Shown piece after piece: positions 1 through 6,315 of a stretch of 10,063 nucleotides of DNA. How positions within the stretch are numbered: the first letter of the stretch is position 1; every line of letters begins with the position of its first letter. The notes beneath the pieces were generated by a model. That model did not search any database. It had not been told where the DNA came from and saw only the letters and a list, made by a program, of their open reading frames with translations. This DNA comes from Deltaproteobacteria bacterium. GTDB taxonomy: Bacteria; Desulfobacterota; Desulfobacteria; Desulfobacterales; SURF-7. Both the position numbers and the translations under genes were made by a program. The DNA lies in contig JAFDJC010000134.1 of NCBI GenBank assembly GCA_019307665.1, positions 1 to 10,063 of the forward strand. Reading direction: 5' to 3'.

Positions 1-10
1 GCTTGCGCAC

Positions 11-37
11 CCAGACAACGAGTTGTCCGGACCACCC
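11..37 (-). repeat. REP-like palindromic repeat, copy 1 (partly decayed)
   Basis: Read on the minus strand, a GGGTGGT lead-in is followed by CCGGACAAC, the two-base loop TC, and GTTGTCTGG. The arms pair over nine positions, with one G-T wobble. The core CAACTCGTTG and the GGGTGGT lead-in recur at 8440-8471 in the opposite genomic orientation. Both copies are intergenic and each lies downstream of a gene in its own orientation (here the TraB gene that ends at 66). No T-tract follows, so an intrinsic terminator is unlikely. A dispersed REP-type element is my inference. Confidence 0.5.
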
Positions 38-65
38 GCCTTTTTACGAGATGGTCGTAACCTTC

Positions 66-1235
66 TTATACAACGGATAAAATAAGCGGAAATGCAACCA
101 TAGTCCCGATAACACTCCCGATATTCGTAAGAACAACCACCAGAAGTATACGTGTGACATTGTTTCTCCAGAAACCCTTCAGGGACAGGATATCCTCTGA
201 AAGATTTTCAAAATCCCTGACCTTTGGTTTTCGAAGAAAGGCCTCTGTCATCCCTGAAACCCAGCCTGCCGCAATCATTGGATTAAGAGACGTGAGTGGT
301 GCTGCAAGGATTGCAGTAAGTATGGTAAGAGGGTGAGCAAGGGCGATCAAAGCGCCGATTCCTGCAAGAATACCGTTGGCAAGAAGCCACCATTTGATCA
401 TATCTCTTCCCGTATCCACTCCACCCTGTAAAAAACCGAGGACAAAAAGGCCGATAATAGCTGCGGGGATCGCCCACTTGATAATACGTGCCAGCTTGCT
501 TCCGGGCGGTAATTCTTCAAGGGGCCCTAAATCGATATCGGTTTCCCAATGTTTTACAATTCCCGGTAAATGACCTGCGCCTGCAACTGCCACCGTTTTT
601 TTGCCGGGGGCGTCTTTGATTTTTTGAGCCATGTATATGTCTCGTTCATCAATTAAAATTTTCCTTAAAACAGGATGTGATTTTTCGACATCAGACAGGA
701 TAGACTGGAGCATGTCTTCTTTTTTCATTTTTTCAATGTCTTCTTCGCTGATATCATCCACATCACCTGCAGCACCCAAAAACTGAAAAAGGAGCTTTGC
801 TTTTTCCCAAAGCCCCATGATGCGCCAGCTTCTTGAAAGTGTGATCCTGATGTCCCTGTCAACAGGAAGAATTGAGGCGCTTACATCTTTACCTGCCTGG
901 ATTGCCCTTATCATTTCTTCTCCCGGCTTAATATCGAATTTGTTTGCCAGCTTTTTTTGAAATGATGCAAGCAGCAGCTTTGATAAAAGGAGAAATGCCT
1001 TTTTCTCCCTGATGATTTTGATAATATTTGTATCCTGCCAGAGTTCTTTTTGCTGTATTGACTGGTACCTTGACTCACAAAGCTCCACGCAGACCGAATC
1101 TGGTTTTTCCTCAAGAATTACCCTGGAAACCAGCTCAGCACTCTCTCTTGAAACATGGGCGGTGCCGATCAGGATGACCTCTTTGTCGCCTGCATAAAGT
1201 CGTTTTACCATGTTGTTATTGTCATTATTGTCCAT
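66..1235 (-). CDS. TraB/PrgY-family membrane protein
   Basis: A 389-residue protein of the TraB/PrgY (TIGR00261-like) family, related to the TIKI/GumN fold. Its bacterial role is poorly defined; the founding PrgY lowers peptide pheromone activity in enterococci, and a metal-dependent peptidase activity has been proposed for the wider fold. The soluble N-terminal domain shows the family GTAHVSRES motif at 24-32, VELCESRY at about 50-57 with Glu51 and Arg56, and a second GAGH motif at 219-222. The C-terminal third is hydrophobic, with likely membrane helices near 252-270, 283-300, 302-325 and 362-388, so the protein should be anchored in the inner membrane. The first ATG is used here. AAGGA lies 12 nt upstream, which is long, and a second Met at residue 9 is possible. 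The start MDNNDNNN is low complexity. It diverges from the 1330 gene. The family call is firm, the function is not. Confidence 0.9.
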   Translation of the reverse strand: MDNNDNNNMVKRLYAGDKEVILIGTAHVSRESAELVSRVILEEKPDSVCVELCESRYQSIQQKELWQDTNIIKIIREKKAFLLLSKLLLASFQKKLANKFDIKPGEEMIRAIQAGKDVSASILPVDRDIRITLSRSWRIMGLWEKAKLLFQFLGAAGDVDDISEEDIEKMKKEDMLQSILSDVEKSHPVLRKILIDERDIYMAQKIKDAPGKKTVAVAGAGHLPGIVKHWETDIDLGPLEELPPGSKLARIIKWAIPAAIIGLFVLGFLQGGVDTGRDMIKWWLLANGILAGIGALIALAHPLTILTAILAAPLTSLNPMIAAGWVSGMTEAFLRKPKVRDFENLSEDILSLKGFWRNNVTRILLVVVLTNIGSVIGTMVAFPLILSVV

Positions 1236-1273
1236 TTCGTATAACTTATCCTTCTTTGAATTATGTGAAACTG

Positions 1274-1303
1274 GATATACATATTTGAGGCATTGTGTGT
1301 CAA
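1274..1303 (-). promoter_or_regulatory. Candidate sigma-70 promoter for the TraB-family gene
   Basis: On the minus strand a perfect TTGACA (1303-1298) is followed after 18 bp by TATATC (1279-1274), a four-of-six match to the -10 box. Transcription would begin near 1267 and give a leader of about 30 nt before the ATG at 1235. It is the best promoter-like pair in the 94-bp divergent gap. Confidence 0.45.
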
Positions 1304-1305
1304 CA

Positions 1306-1321
1306 TGATTAAAATTAATCA
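1306..1321. promoter_or_regulatory. Palindromic operator-like site TGATTAA-AA-TTAATCA
   Basis: Seven-base arms in perfect inverted repeat around AA. The site lies immediately before the AGAGG ribosome binding sequence (1321-1325) of the 138-residue protein gene, and just upstream of the minus-strand -35 box at 1298-1303. A dimeric regulator bound here could affect both divergent genes. In AT-rich spacer DNA such palindromes can also occur by chance. Confidence 0.3.
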
Positions 1322-1329
1322 GAGGTATT

Positions 1330-1746
1330 ATGCTTATCTACGACGATATATTCACATGGGACGGCTGGGGAGGGAAGCTTCGCCTTGCCAGCGGAAAATG
1401 TCAGCTGCGTATTTTCGATCTTGCCCATGAGGAACAGAGCGACGTAAAGATACTAAAATCCGTGATTGCTGTTGCCTCAGATATCGGCGGACAAAAAATA
1501 TCTGTCAGAAGCTGCAGCGGTCATATCGCCACCATGATTGTCAAACGGTTTGATATCGATCCGAACCGGATGGTCTGGATCGAATATTGCCCTGCTTTGG
1601 AATATGGCAAAGGGGCCAAGGTTAATATTGTTCCCGAAAGATACGACATTGCCGAATTTACATGGGACGAGGGCAGGGCGTTCCAGCCGGTTTGGCGCCC
1701 TTTGAGACCGCCTATGCTCGATCTCGTGAAGGATTTGATGGAATAA
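1330..1746 (+). CDS. Conserved hypothetical protein, 138 aa
   Basis: I do not recognise a named family. The product is 138 residues, soluble in appearance, with no signal peptide or membrane segment. It is rich in Trp and aromatic residues in short clusters: IFTWDGWGGKLRLASGKCQL near the start, SVRSCSGHIATMIVKRF in the middle, RMVWIEYCP near 80-88, and FTWDEGRAFQPVWRPLRPPM near the end. Cys residues occur at about 24, 58 and 87, too dispersed for an obvious metal site. The even, well-folded look and the AGAGG four bases before the ATG argue for a real gene. I have an impression of similar orphans in sulfate-reducing Desulfobacterota, which is memory rather than a search. Its last 35 bp overlap the 3' end of the convergent radical SAM gene, so transcripts of the two would be complementary there. 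Confidence 0.8.
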   Translation: MLIYDDIFTWDGWGGKLRLASGKCQLRIFDLAHEEQSDVKILKSVIAVASDIGGQKISVRSCSGHIATMIVKRFDIDPNRMVWIEYCPALEYGKGAKVNIVPERYDIAEFTWDEGRAFQPVWRPLRPPMLDLVKDLME

Positions 1747-2653
1747 ATTTTCGGCCCTGGTATGAATCCCGATCTTCAAGAATTTTGTTTATTAAAAGAA
1801 GGGTTTCATTTTTTTTTAATGACCACAGGGGTGCAACAAGTTCTTCGGGGTGCGGGTCGCCGGTCAGCCTCTGTATTACAATATCTTTTGGAAGGTGCTC
1901 CAGGAAGTCGCACACAAACTCTGCATACTCCTCCCGGCAAAGGCATTGGTATTGTTTTTTGATATACATATCTTCGAGCTTTGTTCCCCTGATCACATAA
2001 AGGAGATGAATTTTTACACCATCAACCCCCATATTTGCTATAATATCAGCTGTTTTAAGCATGTGATGCCGTTGTTCACCGGGCAGGCCGAGGATGACAT
2101 GGGCACATATTTTTATGCCCCGGTTTTTTGTAGCCATGACAGCATCTTTAAAACATTTCAAATTATGCCCCCGGTTTATCATTTCCAGCGTTGTGTCAAA
2201 GGCTGACTGGAGGCCATATTCGATCCATACAAGTTTGTCGTCAGCAGCGTATCCTTCCAAGAGGCTGAGAATGTCTTTGTTCACACAATCCGGACGGGTG
2301 CCTATGGAAAGCCCGGTTATATCTTCAACAGCAAGCGCTTCATTATAAACCTGTCGAAGCGTTTCCACCGGCGCATATGTATTTGTAAATGCCTGGAAAT
2401 AAGCAATGAATTTTTTTGCTTTGTATCTTTTATAAAGCGCTCTTTTCCCTGCCAGCAGCTGTTCGGTAATTGAAAGCCCCTTTTGATGAGCGCCTGTTCC
2501 CGATCCTTTTGGGTTACAGTAAATGCAGCCTTCTGTGGACAGGCTGCCGTCCCGGTTAGGACAGGTGAACCCGGCATCCACCGTAATTTTTTGTACCCTG
2601 CAGCCATAAGTGCTGCGAAGATATGTGTTAAAATCTTTATACCTTTTATTCAC
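1712..2653 (-). CDS. Radical SAM protein, YhcC/TIGR01212 family
   Basis: A cytoplasmic radical SAM enzyme of the TIGR01212 (E. coli YhcC, B. subtilis YtqA) family; no substrate is established. It has the family cluster-binding arrangement C-x11-C-x2-C, beginning CPNRDGS and ending GCIYC, at residues 31, 43 and 46 from the start chosen here. It also has the characteristic YFQAFTNTYAP segment, LSIGTRPDC, and HVILGLPGE for the barrel's later strands. The frame stays open to an ATG at 2689 (325 aa). I prefer GTG at 2653 (313 aa) for three reasons: AGGGGGA lies 8 nt upstream of it, family members usually begin just before the RY-x-x-x-N-x-Y-L segment, and the mnmG promoter (2670-2698) then falls in the gap. 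The ATG cannot be excluded. It is divergent from mnmG and convergent with the 1330 gene. Confidence 0.9.
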   Translation of the reverse strand: MNKRYKDFNTYLRSTYGCRVQKITVDAGFTCPNRDGSLSTEGCIYCNPKGSGTGAHQKGLSITEQLLAGKRALYKRYKAKKFIAYFQAFTNTYAPVETLRQVYNEALAVEDITGLSIGTRPDCVNKDILSLLEGYAADDKLVWIEYGLQSAFDTTLEMINRGHNLKCFKDAVMATKNRGIKICAHVILGLPGEQRHHMLKTADIIANMGVDGVKIHLLYVIRGTKLEDMYIKKQYQCLCREEYAEFVCDFLEHLPKDIVIQRLTGDPHPEELVAPLWSLKKNETLLLINKILEDRDSYQGRKFIPSNPSRDRA

Positions 2654-2669
2654 GCTGGCATCCCCCTGC

Positions 2670-2698
2670 TTGACCTTGTCATAATGCATAGCTATACT
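2670..2698 (+). promoter_or_regulatory. Sigma-70 promoter for mnmG
   Basis: TTGACC (2670-2675), a 17-bp spacer, then TATACT (2693-2698). Each box matches the consensus at five of six positions and the spacing is optimal. The predicted start is near 2705, giving a leader of about 50 nt before the mnmG ATG. If the YhcC-family gene begins at 2689 rather than 2653, the promoter overlaps its first codons. Confidence 0.6.
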
Positions 2699-2753
2699 TC
2701 ATTATCAAGAAAAAGTACAAGTCTTGGAGCTGAATAAGAACAGATAAAGAAAG

Positions 2754-4646
2754 ATGGCAGTCTACCAGAAAAAATATGATGTTATTGTTGTCGGCGCAGG
2801 CCATGCAGGGTGCGAGGCAGCCCTTGCTGCTGCAAGAATGGAGTGCTCTGTGCTGCTTGTTGCCATTGATCTTGACAAGGTGGCGGCAATGCCGTGCAGT
2901 CCTTCCATCGGCGGAATGGCAAAGGGGCAGCTCGTAAAAGAGATCGACGCGCTTGGCGGCGAGATGGCAAAAACCACAGACAAAACAGCGATTCAGTACA
3001 GGACGTTAAACACCAGAAAAGGCCCGGCAGTACATTCTTCCAGAACCCAGAATGACAAGAACCGCTACCATATCATCATGAAGTCTGTTCTTGAAAAAGA
3101 GTCGAATCTTGATTTGAAGCAGGCGCTCATAGAATCGATTGTTGTTGAGGGCGGTAAAATCAAAGGAGTCAAAGACCAGACAGGTTTCGAATTTCAGGCG
3201 GGAATTGTTGTTCTTGCAACAGGTACGTTCCTGAGCGGCCTGGTTCATATTGGGAACCATTCCATGAGGGCCGGAAGGGCAGGTGAATTTGCATCTTACG
3301 GTCTTGCCCAGCAGTTGACAAAGCTGGGATTTATACTTGGAAGAATGAAGACAGGCACGCCGCCAAGGCTGAACAAAAACAGTATAGATTTTTCAAAATT
3401 TTCAATTCAGGAAGCAGATGAGGTTCATGTTCCGTTTTCCATGTTTACGGAAAAAATAACCATGCCTCGCATGCCGAGTTATCTCGGGCGTTCAAACAGA
3501 AAAAGCATACAGATTGTTAAGGACAATCTGAAATATTCGCCCCTGTACAGTGGACAAATCAAGGGTATTTCAGCAAGATACTGTCCGTCATTTGAAGATA
3601 AGGTTGTCAAGTTTCCGGAAAGGGACGGCCACCAGGTTATACTGGAACATGAGGGCGTGGATACCAACGAAATCTATGCAAGCGGGCTGGGCAACTCTCT
3701 TCCGCTTGAAATTCAGAACCGTTTTGTAAGGTCTGTTGAGGGGCTGGAATCAGCGGAAATTATGCGTCCGGCCTATGCCATAGAGTATGATTACATTAAC
3801 CCTGTTTCACTTAAACAGACACTTGAGACAAAACTTGTTTCAGGACTCTATTTTGCCGGCCAGATAAACGGCACTTCAGGCTATGAAGAGGCTGCTGCTC
3901 AGGGCCTTTGGACCGGGATCAATTCTGCCCTGAAAATTCAAAAAAAAGAACCGTTTGTTCTCGACAGAGCCCAGGCATATATGGGTGTTATGGTGGATGA
4001 CCTGGTGACAAGAGGTACACGAGAGCCCTACCGGATGTTTACATCCCGCGCTGAATACAGGCTTATGCTGCGTGAGGACAACGCGGATTTAAGGTTGTGT
4101 GAAAAAGGGTTTGAACTGGGCCTCATCGATAAAGACACTTTTGCGGACGTGAAAGAAAGAAAAAAACAGATTAAGGAAGAGATCCATCGCATCAAGCAGA
4201 CAATCTTAAAGCCGGGGAAAAGCGTGAACACTTTTCTTGAATCAAAAGGAAGCAGTCCGCTTACAACCGGCATGCCCCTGGACCAGCTCCTTAAAAGGAA
4301 TGGAATAGATTACCAGGATGTCCGGACTTATGCCCCAAGTCCTAAGCTAATTTCAGATAAAGTTGCCAGGCAGGTTGCAACTGAAATAAAATATGAGGGT
4401 TATATTTCAAGGCAACTCAGGGAAGTTGAAAAATTCAGGGATCTTGAAAAGATTAAACTGCCGGATGATTTCGATTTTTCAGGCGTACACGGACTGTCCA
4501 ATGAGCTTGTGGAAAAACTTACAAACGCCAGGCCGGCATCGCTCGGCCAGGCTTCCCGGCTTGAAGGCATCACTCCGGCGGCTATTTCCGTTTTGATGGT
4601 CGGCCTGAAGGCTTTCAAGGGAATAAAGAAGGCCTCACATTTTTGA
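2754..4646 (+). CDS. mnmG: tRNA uridine-5-carboxymethylaminomethyl modification enzyme MnmG (GidA)
   Basis: With MnmE this cytoplasmic FAD enzyme makes the cmnm5 or nm5 group on the wobble uridine (U34) of certain tRNAs, using methylene-tetrahydrofolate and NADH. At 630 residues it has the standard full length. Family landmarks are in order: dinucleotide fold GAGHAG at 14-19; CSPSIGGMAKG with the conserved Cys48; LNTRKGPAVHSSRTQ at about 85-99; KTGTPPRL; RYCPSFEDKV, carrying the second conserved Cys; GQINGTSGYEEAAAQG; VDDLVTRGTREPYRMFTSRAEYR; and the C-terminal MnmE/tRNA-binding region with YEGYISRQ and GITPAAISVLM. The family more often has CNPSIGG at the first Cys, so the Ser is a mild variation. 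The ATG follows GATAAAGAAAG, a weak ribosome site. MnmE is not in the window and the gene appears to be transcribed alone. Confidence 0.98.
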   Translation: MAVYQKKYDVIVVGAGHAGCEAALAAARMECSVLLVAIDLDKVAAMPCSPSIGGMAKGQLVKEIDALGGEMAKTTDKTAIQYRTLNTRKGPAVHSSRTQNDKNRYHIIMKSVLEKESNLDLKQALIESIVVEGGKIKGVKDQTGFEFQAGIVVLATGTFLSGLVHIGNHSMRAGRAGEFASYGLAQQLTKLGFILGRMKTGTPPRLNKNSIDFSKFSIQEADEVHVPFSMFTEKITMPRMPSYLGRSNRKSIQIVKDNLKYSPLYSGQIKGISARYCPSFEDKVVKFPERDGHQVILEHEGVDTNEIYASGLGNSLPLEIQNRFVRSVEGLESAEIMRPAYAIEYDYINPVSLKQTLETKLVSGLYFAGQINGTSGYEEAAAQGLWTGINSALKIQKKEPFVLDRAQAYMGVMVDDLVTRGTREPYRMFTSRAEYRLMLREDNADLRLCEKGFELGLIDKDTFADVKERKKQIKEEIHRIKQTILKPGKSVNTFLESKGSSPLTTGMPLDQLLKRNGIDYQDVRTYAPSPKLISDKVARQVATEIKYEGYISRQLREVEKFRDLEKIKLPDDFDFSGVHGLSNELVEKLTNARPASLGQASRLEGITPAAISVLMVGLKAFKGIKKASHF

Positions 4647-4668
4647 CCTTTTACGAAATTGTCAAAAC

Positions 4669-4697
4669 TTGACTTTTTAGATTCCCGATCTTATTTT
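4669..4697 (+). promoter_or_regulatory. Candidate sigma-70 promoter for the J-domain gene
   Basis: TTGACT (4669-4674), a 17-bp spacer, then TATTTT (4692-4697). The start would be near 4704, about 37 nt before the ATG. The -35 box lies inside a cluster of TTGAC/GTCAA half-sites: TTTTGAC at 4641-4647, GTCAAAA at 4661-4667, and GTCAA-AAC-TTGAC at 4661-4673. These could be an operator. No sigma-32 or CIRCE consensus is visible. Confidence 0.45.
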
Positions 4698-4740
4698 AAG
4701 TATTGAAAAATACATTACTTTGCACTGAAGGGATTTGAGA

Positions 4741-5658
4741 ATGGGTGGAAAAGATTATTATAAAATTCTGGGCGCAAACAAAAGCGCTTCAAAAGATGAG
4801 ATAAAAAAGAAGTACCGTAAACTTGCCATGAAATATCATCCTGACAAGACAAAGGGTGATAAGGCAGCGGAAAAAAAATTCAAAGATGTCAGTGAAGCCT
4901 ATGCGGTTTTGAGTGACGACAAAAAGCGAAAACAATACGATACTTTTGGATCAGACGGTTTCCAGCAGCAGTTTTCCCAGGAGGACATTTTCAGGAATTT
5001 TGATTTTGGAAATATTTTCAAAGAATTCGGCTTTGGAGGCGGGGGTTTTTCACCGGGATCAGATGGCGGCATGCGGTTTTCCTTTGGCGGCGGCTCTCCT
5101 TTTGGCGGTCGTGGAAGACAACGGAGGGCACCTGTTAAAGGTTCGGATCTTGAATATGAGATTCCCCTAACTTTAAATGAGGTGATAAGCGGCACCAGCA
5201 AAACCGTTTCCTTAAGGCATGCCGGAAGTGATGAAAGGATTTCAGTTAAAATACCGCGGGGAATGATTACAGGAAAGAAGTTGCGGCTTGCAGGAAAAGG
5301 CGAACCAAGTCCTCTTGGCGGCTCCAGGGGCGATCTTTTTATAAAAGCGAGAGTAATGGATGATGCCCGATTTAGAGTCGAGGGTTATGACCTGCACCTC
5401 GTGGAGGAGATTAAGCTCGTTGAGGCAGTGCTCGGCACAGCTATTCGTATTTCAACTGTTGATAAAAAAGATGTCAACCTCACAATACCGCCGGGAACAA
5501 AGCACAGAACAAAGATGCGGATGTCTGAGCATGGTCTGCCGCGCATGAACAACAAAGGCAGGGGAAATCTGTATGTACATATCAATGTCAAGATGCCGAC
5601 AACTCTTAATGAAAAACAGAAGGAATTGTTTGTCAAACTGTCTGAAACCGGTCTTTAA
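4741..5658 (+). CDS. Class B (CbpA-type) DnaJ co-chaperone
   Basis: A 305-residue J-domain protein that should stimulate DnaK ATP hydrolysis and deliver client proteins in the cytoplasm. The J domain spans about 4-66 and has the essential HPD at 33-35 and the KFKDVSEAYAVLSD helix. A Gly/Phe-rich linker (about 78-128, with FGFGGGGF and FGGGSPFGGRG) leads into the two beta-sandwich substrate-binding domains, with the family phrases IPLTLNEVISG, VKIPRGM and LTIPPGTKH. The four CxxCxGxG zinc repeats of true DnaJ are absent, so it is CbpA-like; E. coli CbpA is of similar length. The frame also allows TTG at 4735. The ATG at 4741 is preferred because GAAGGGA lies 7 nt before it and the J domain begins at once. 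It has no adjacent grpE or dnaK. Confidence 0.95.
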   Translation: MGGKDYYKILGANKSASKDEIKKKYRKLAMKYHPDKTKGDKAAEKKFKDVSEAYAVLSDDKKRKQYDTFGSDGFQQQFSQEDIFRNFDFGNIFKEFGFGGGGFSPGSDGGMRFSFGGGSPFGGRGRQRRAPVKGSDLEYEIPLTLNEVISGTSKTVSLRHAGSDERISVKIPRGMITGKKLRLAGKGEPSPLGGSRGDLFIKARVMDDARFRVEGYDLHLVEEIKLVEAVLGTAIRISTVDKKDVNLTIPPGTKHRTKMRMSEHGLPRMNNKGRGNLYVHINVKMPTTLNEKQKELFVKLSETGL

Positions 5659-5662
5659 TGTA

Positions 5663-5692
5663 TTGACAATCCTTGATATTACCTGATAGGTT
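5663..5692 (+). promoter_or_regulatory. Tentative promoter for hpt and the DUF3426-type gene
   Basis: A perfect TTGACA (5663-5668) lies just after the J-domain gene's stop codon. The downstream -10 is poor: GATAGG at 16 bp, or TAGGTT at 18 bp preceded by an extended-type TGA. A TATACT at 5725-5730 has no partner -35 at usable spacing. The gap and the perfect -35 make separate transcription of hpt plausible, no more. Confidence 0.3.
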
Positions 5693-5782
5693 GCTTAAAA
5701 AAAGATTCATTAGCTTGTAAATATTATACTTGGCATTAGCAATCGGATGATTTTGCTGTCAGTGGTTAATATTAATAAAAGT

Positions 5783-6298
5783 ATGCCCGAATTTATTCCG
5801 GTTTTGAGTAAAGAGGAAATTGACAGATCCATTGATGATTTGGCATCAAGAATTTCAGATGACTATCAGGGTAGGGATCTTGTTTTGATCGGTATCTTAA
5901 AGGGAGCTTTTATTTTTATGGCTGATCTGTTGAGGCGGTTATATGTTCCTGCCAGAGTTGACTTTTTACGCGTCTCAAGTTATGGGTCGGGCACATCATC
6001 AGGCAAGATTCGTCTTACAAAGGAGCTTGAAACTGATATTAATGGAAGTGATGTGCTGATTGTTGAAGATATTGTTGACACAGGCCTGACCCTGAAATAT
6101 CTCATCGATTACTTAAAGGCTTTTCATCCCGGGTCAGTCAAGGTATGCTCCCTGATCAACAAACATGAAAATAGAAAAAAGAATGTAAAAATAGATTATT
6201 TTTGTCATGATATTGAAGAAGGGTTTCTTGTAGGTTATGGTCTTGATTATAATGAGAACTACAGGAATCTGCCGGATATTTATCATCTGAAAATTTAG
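5783..6298 (+). CDS. hpt: Hypoxanthine phosphoribosyltransferase
   Basis: This purine salvage enzyme converts hypoxanthine (and usually guanine) plus PRPP to IMP/GMP and pyrophosphate in the cytoplasm. From the start chosen it has 171 residues, normal for bacterial Hpt. Visible are the GILKGAFIF loop (37-45), the flexible-loop region SSYGSGTSSGKI (65-76), the PRPP-binding motif VLIVEDIVDTGLT (91-103) with the acidic pair Glu95-Asp96, and the C-terminal GYGLDYNENYRNLPDI signature that contacts the base. The frame is open from an ATG at 5747, which would add 12 residues. Neither start has a good ribosome site, and I chose 5783 because family members typically begin close to a PEFIPVLS-type sequence. 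It ends 17 bp before the 614-residue protein gene and probably shares its transcript. Confidence 0.93.
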   Translation: MPEFIPVLSKEEIDRSIDDLASRISDDYQGRDLVLIGILKGAFIFMADLLRRLYVPARVDFLRVSSYGSGTSSGKIRLTKELETDINGSDVLIVEDIVDTGLTLKYLIDYLKAFHPGSVKVCSLINKHENRKKNVKIDYFCHDIEEGFLVGYGLDYNENYRNLPDIYHLKI

Positions 6299-6315
6299 CC
6301 AATGAGGGAAGACTA

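Noticed and set aside
1850..2206. Plus-strand 118-codon frame, and neighbours at 1662-2000 and 2094-2348
   Set aside because: Antisense to the radical SAM gene, whose cluster motif and family sequence are unambiguous.
5725..5730. TATACT as a -10 box for hpt
   Set aside because: No -35-like hexamer lies 16-18 bp upstream and there is no extended TGn.
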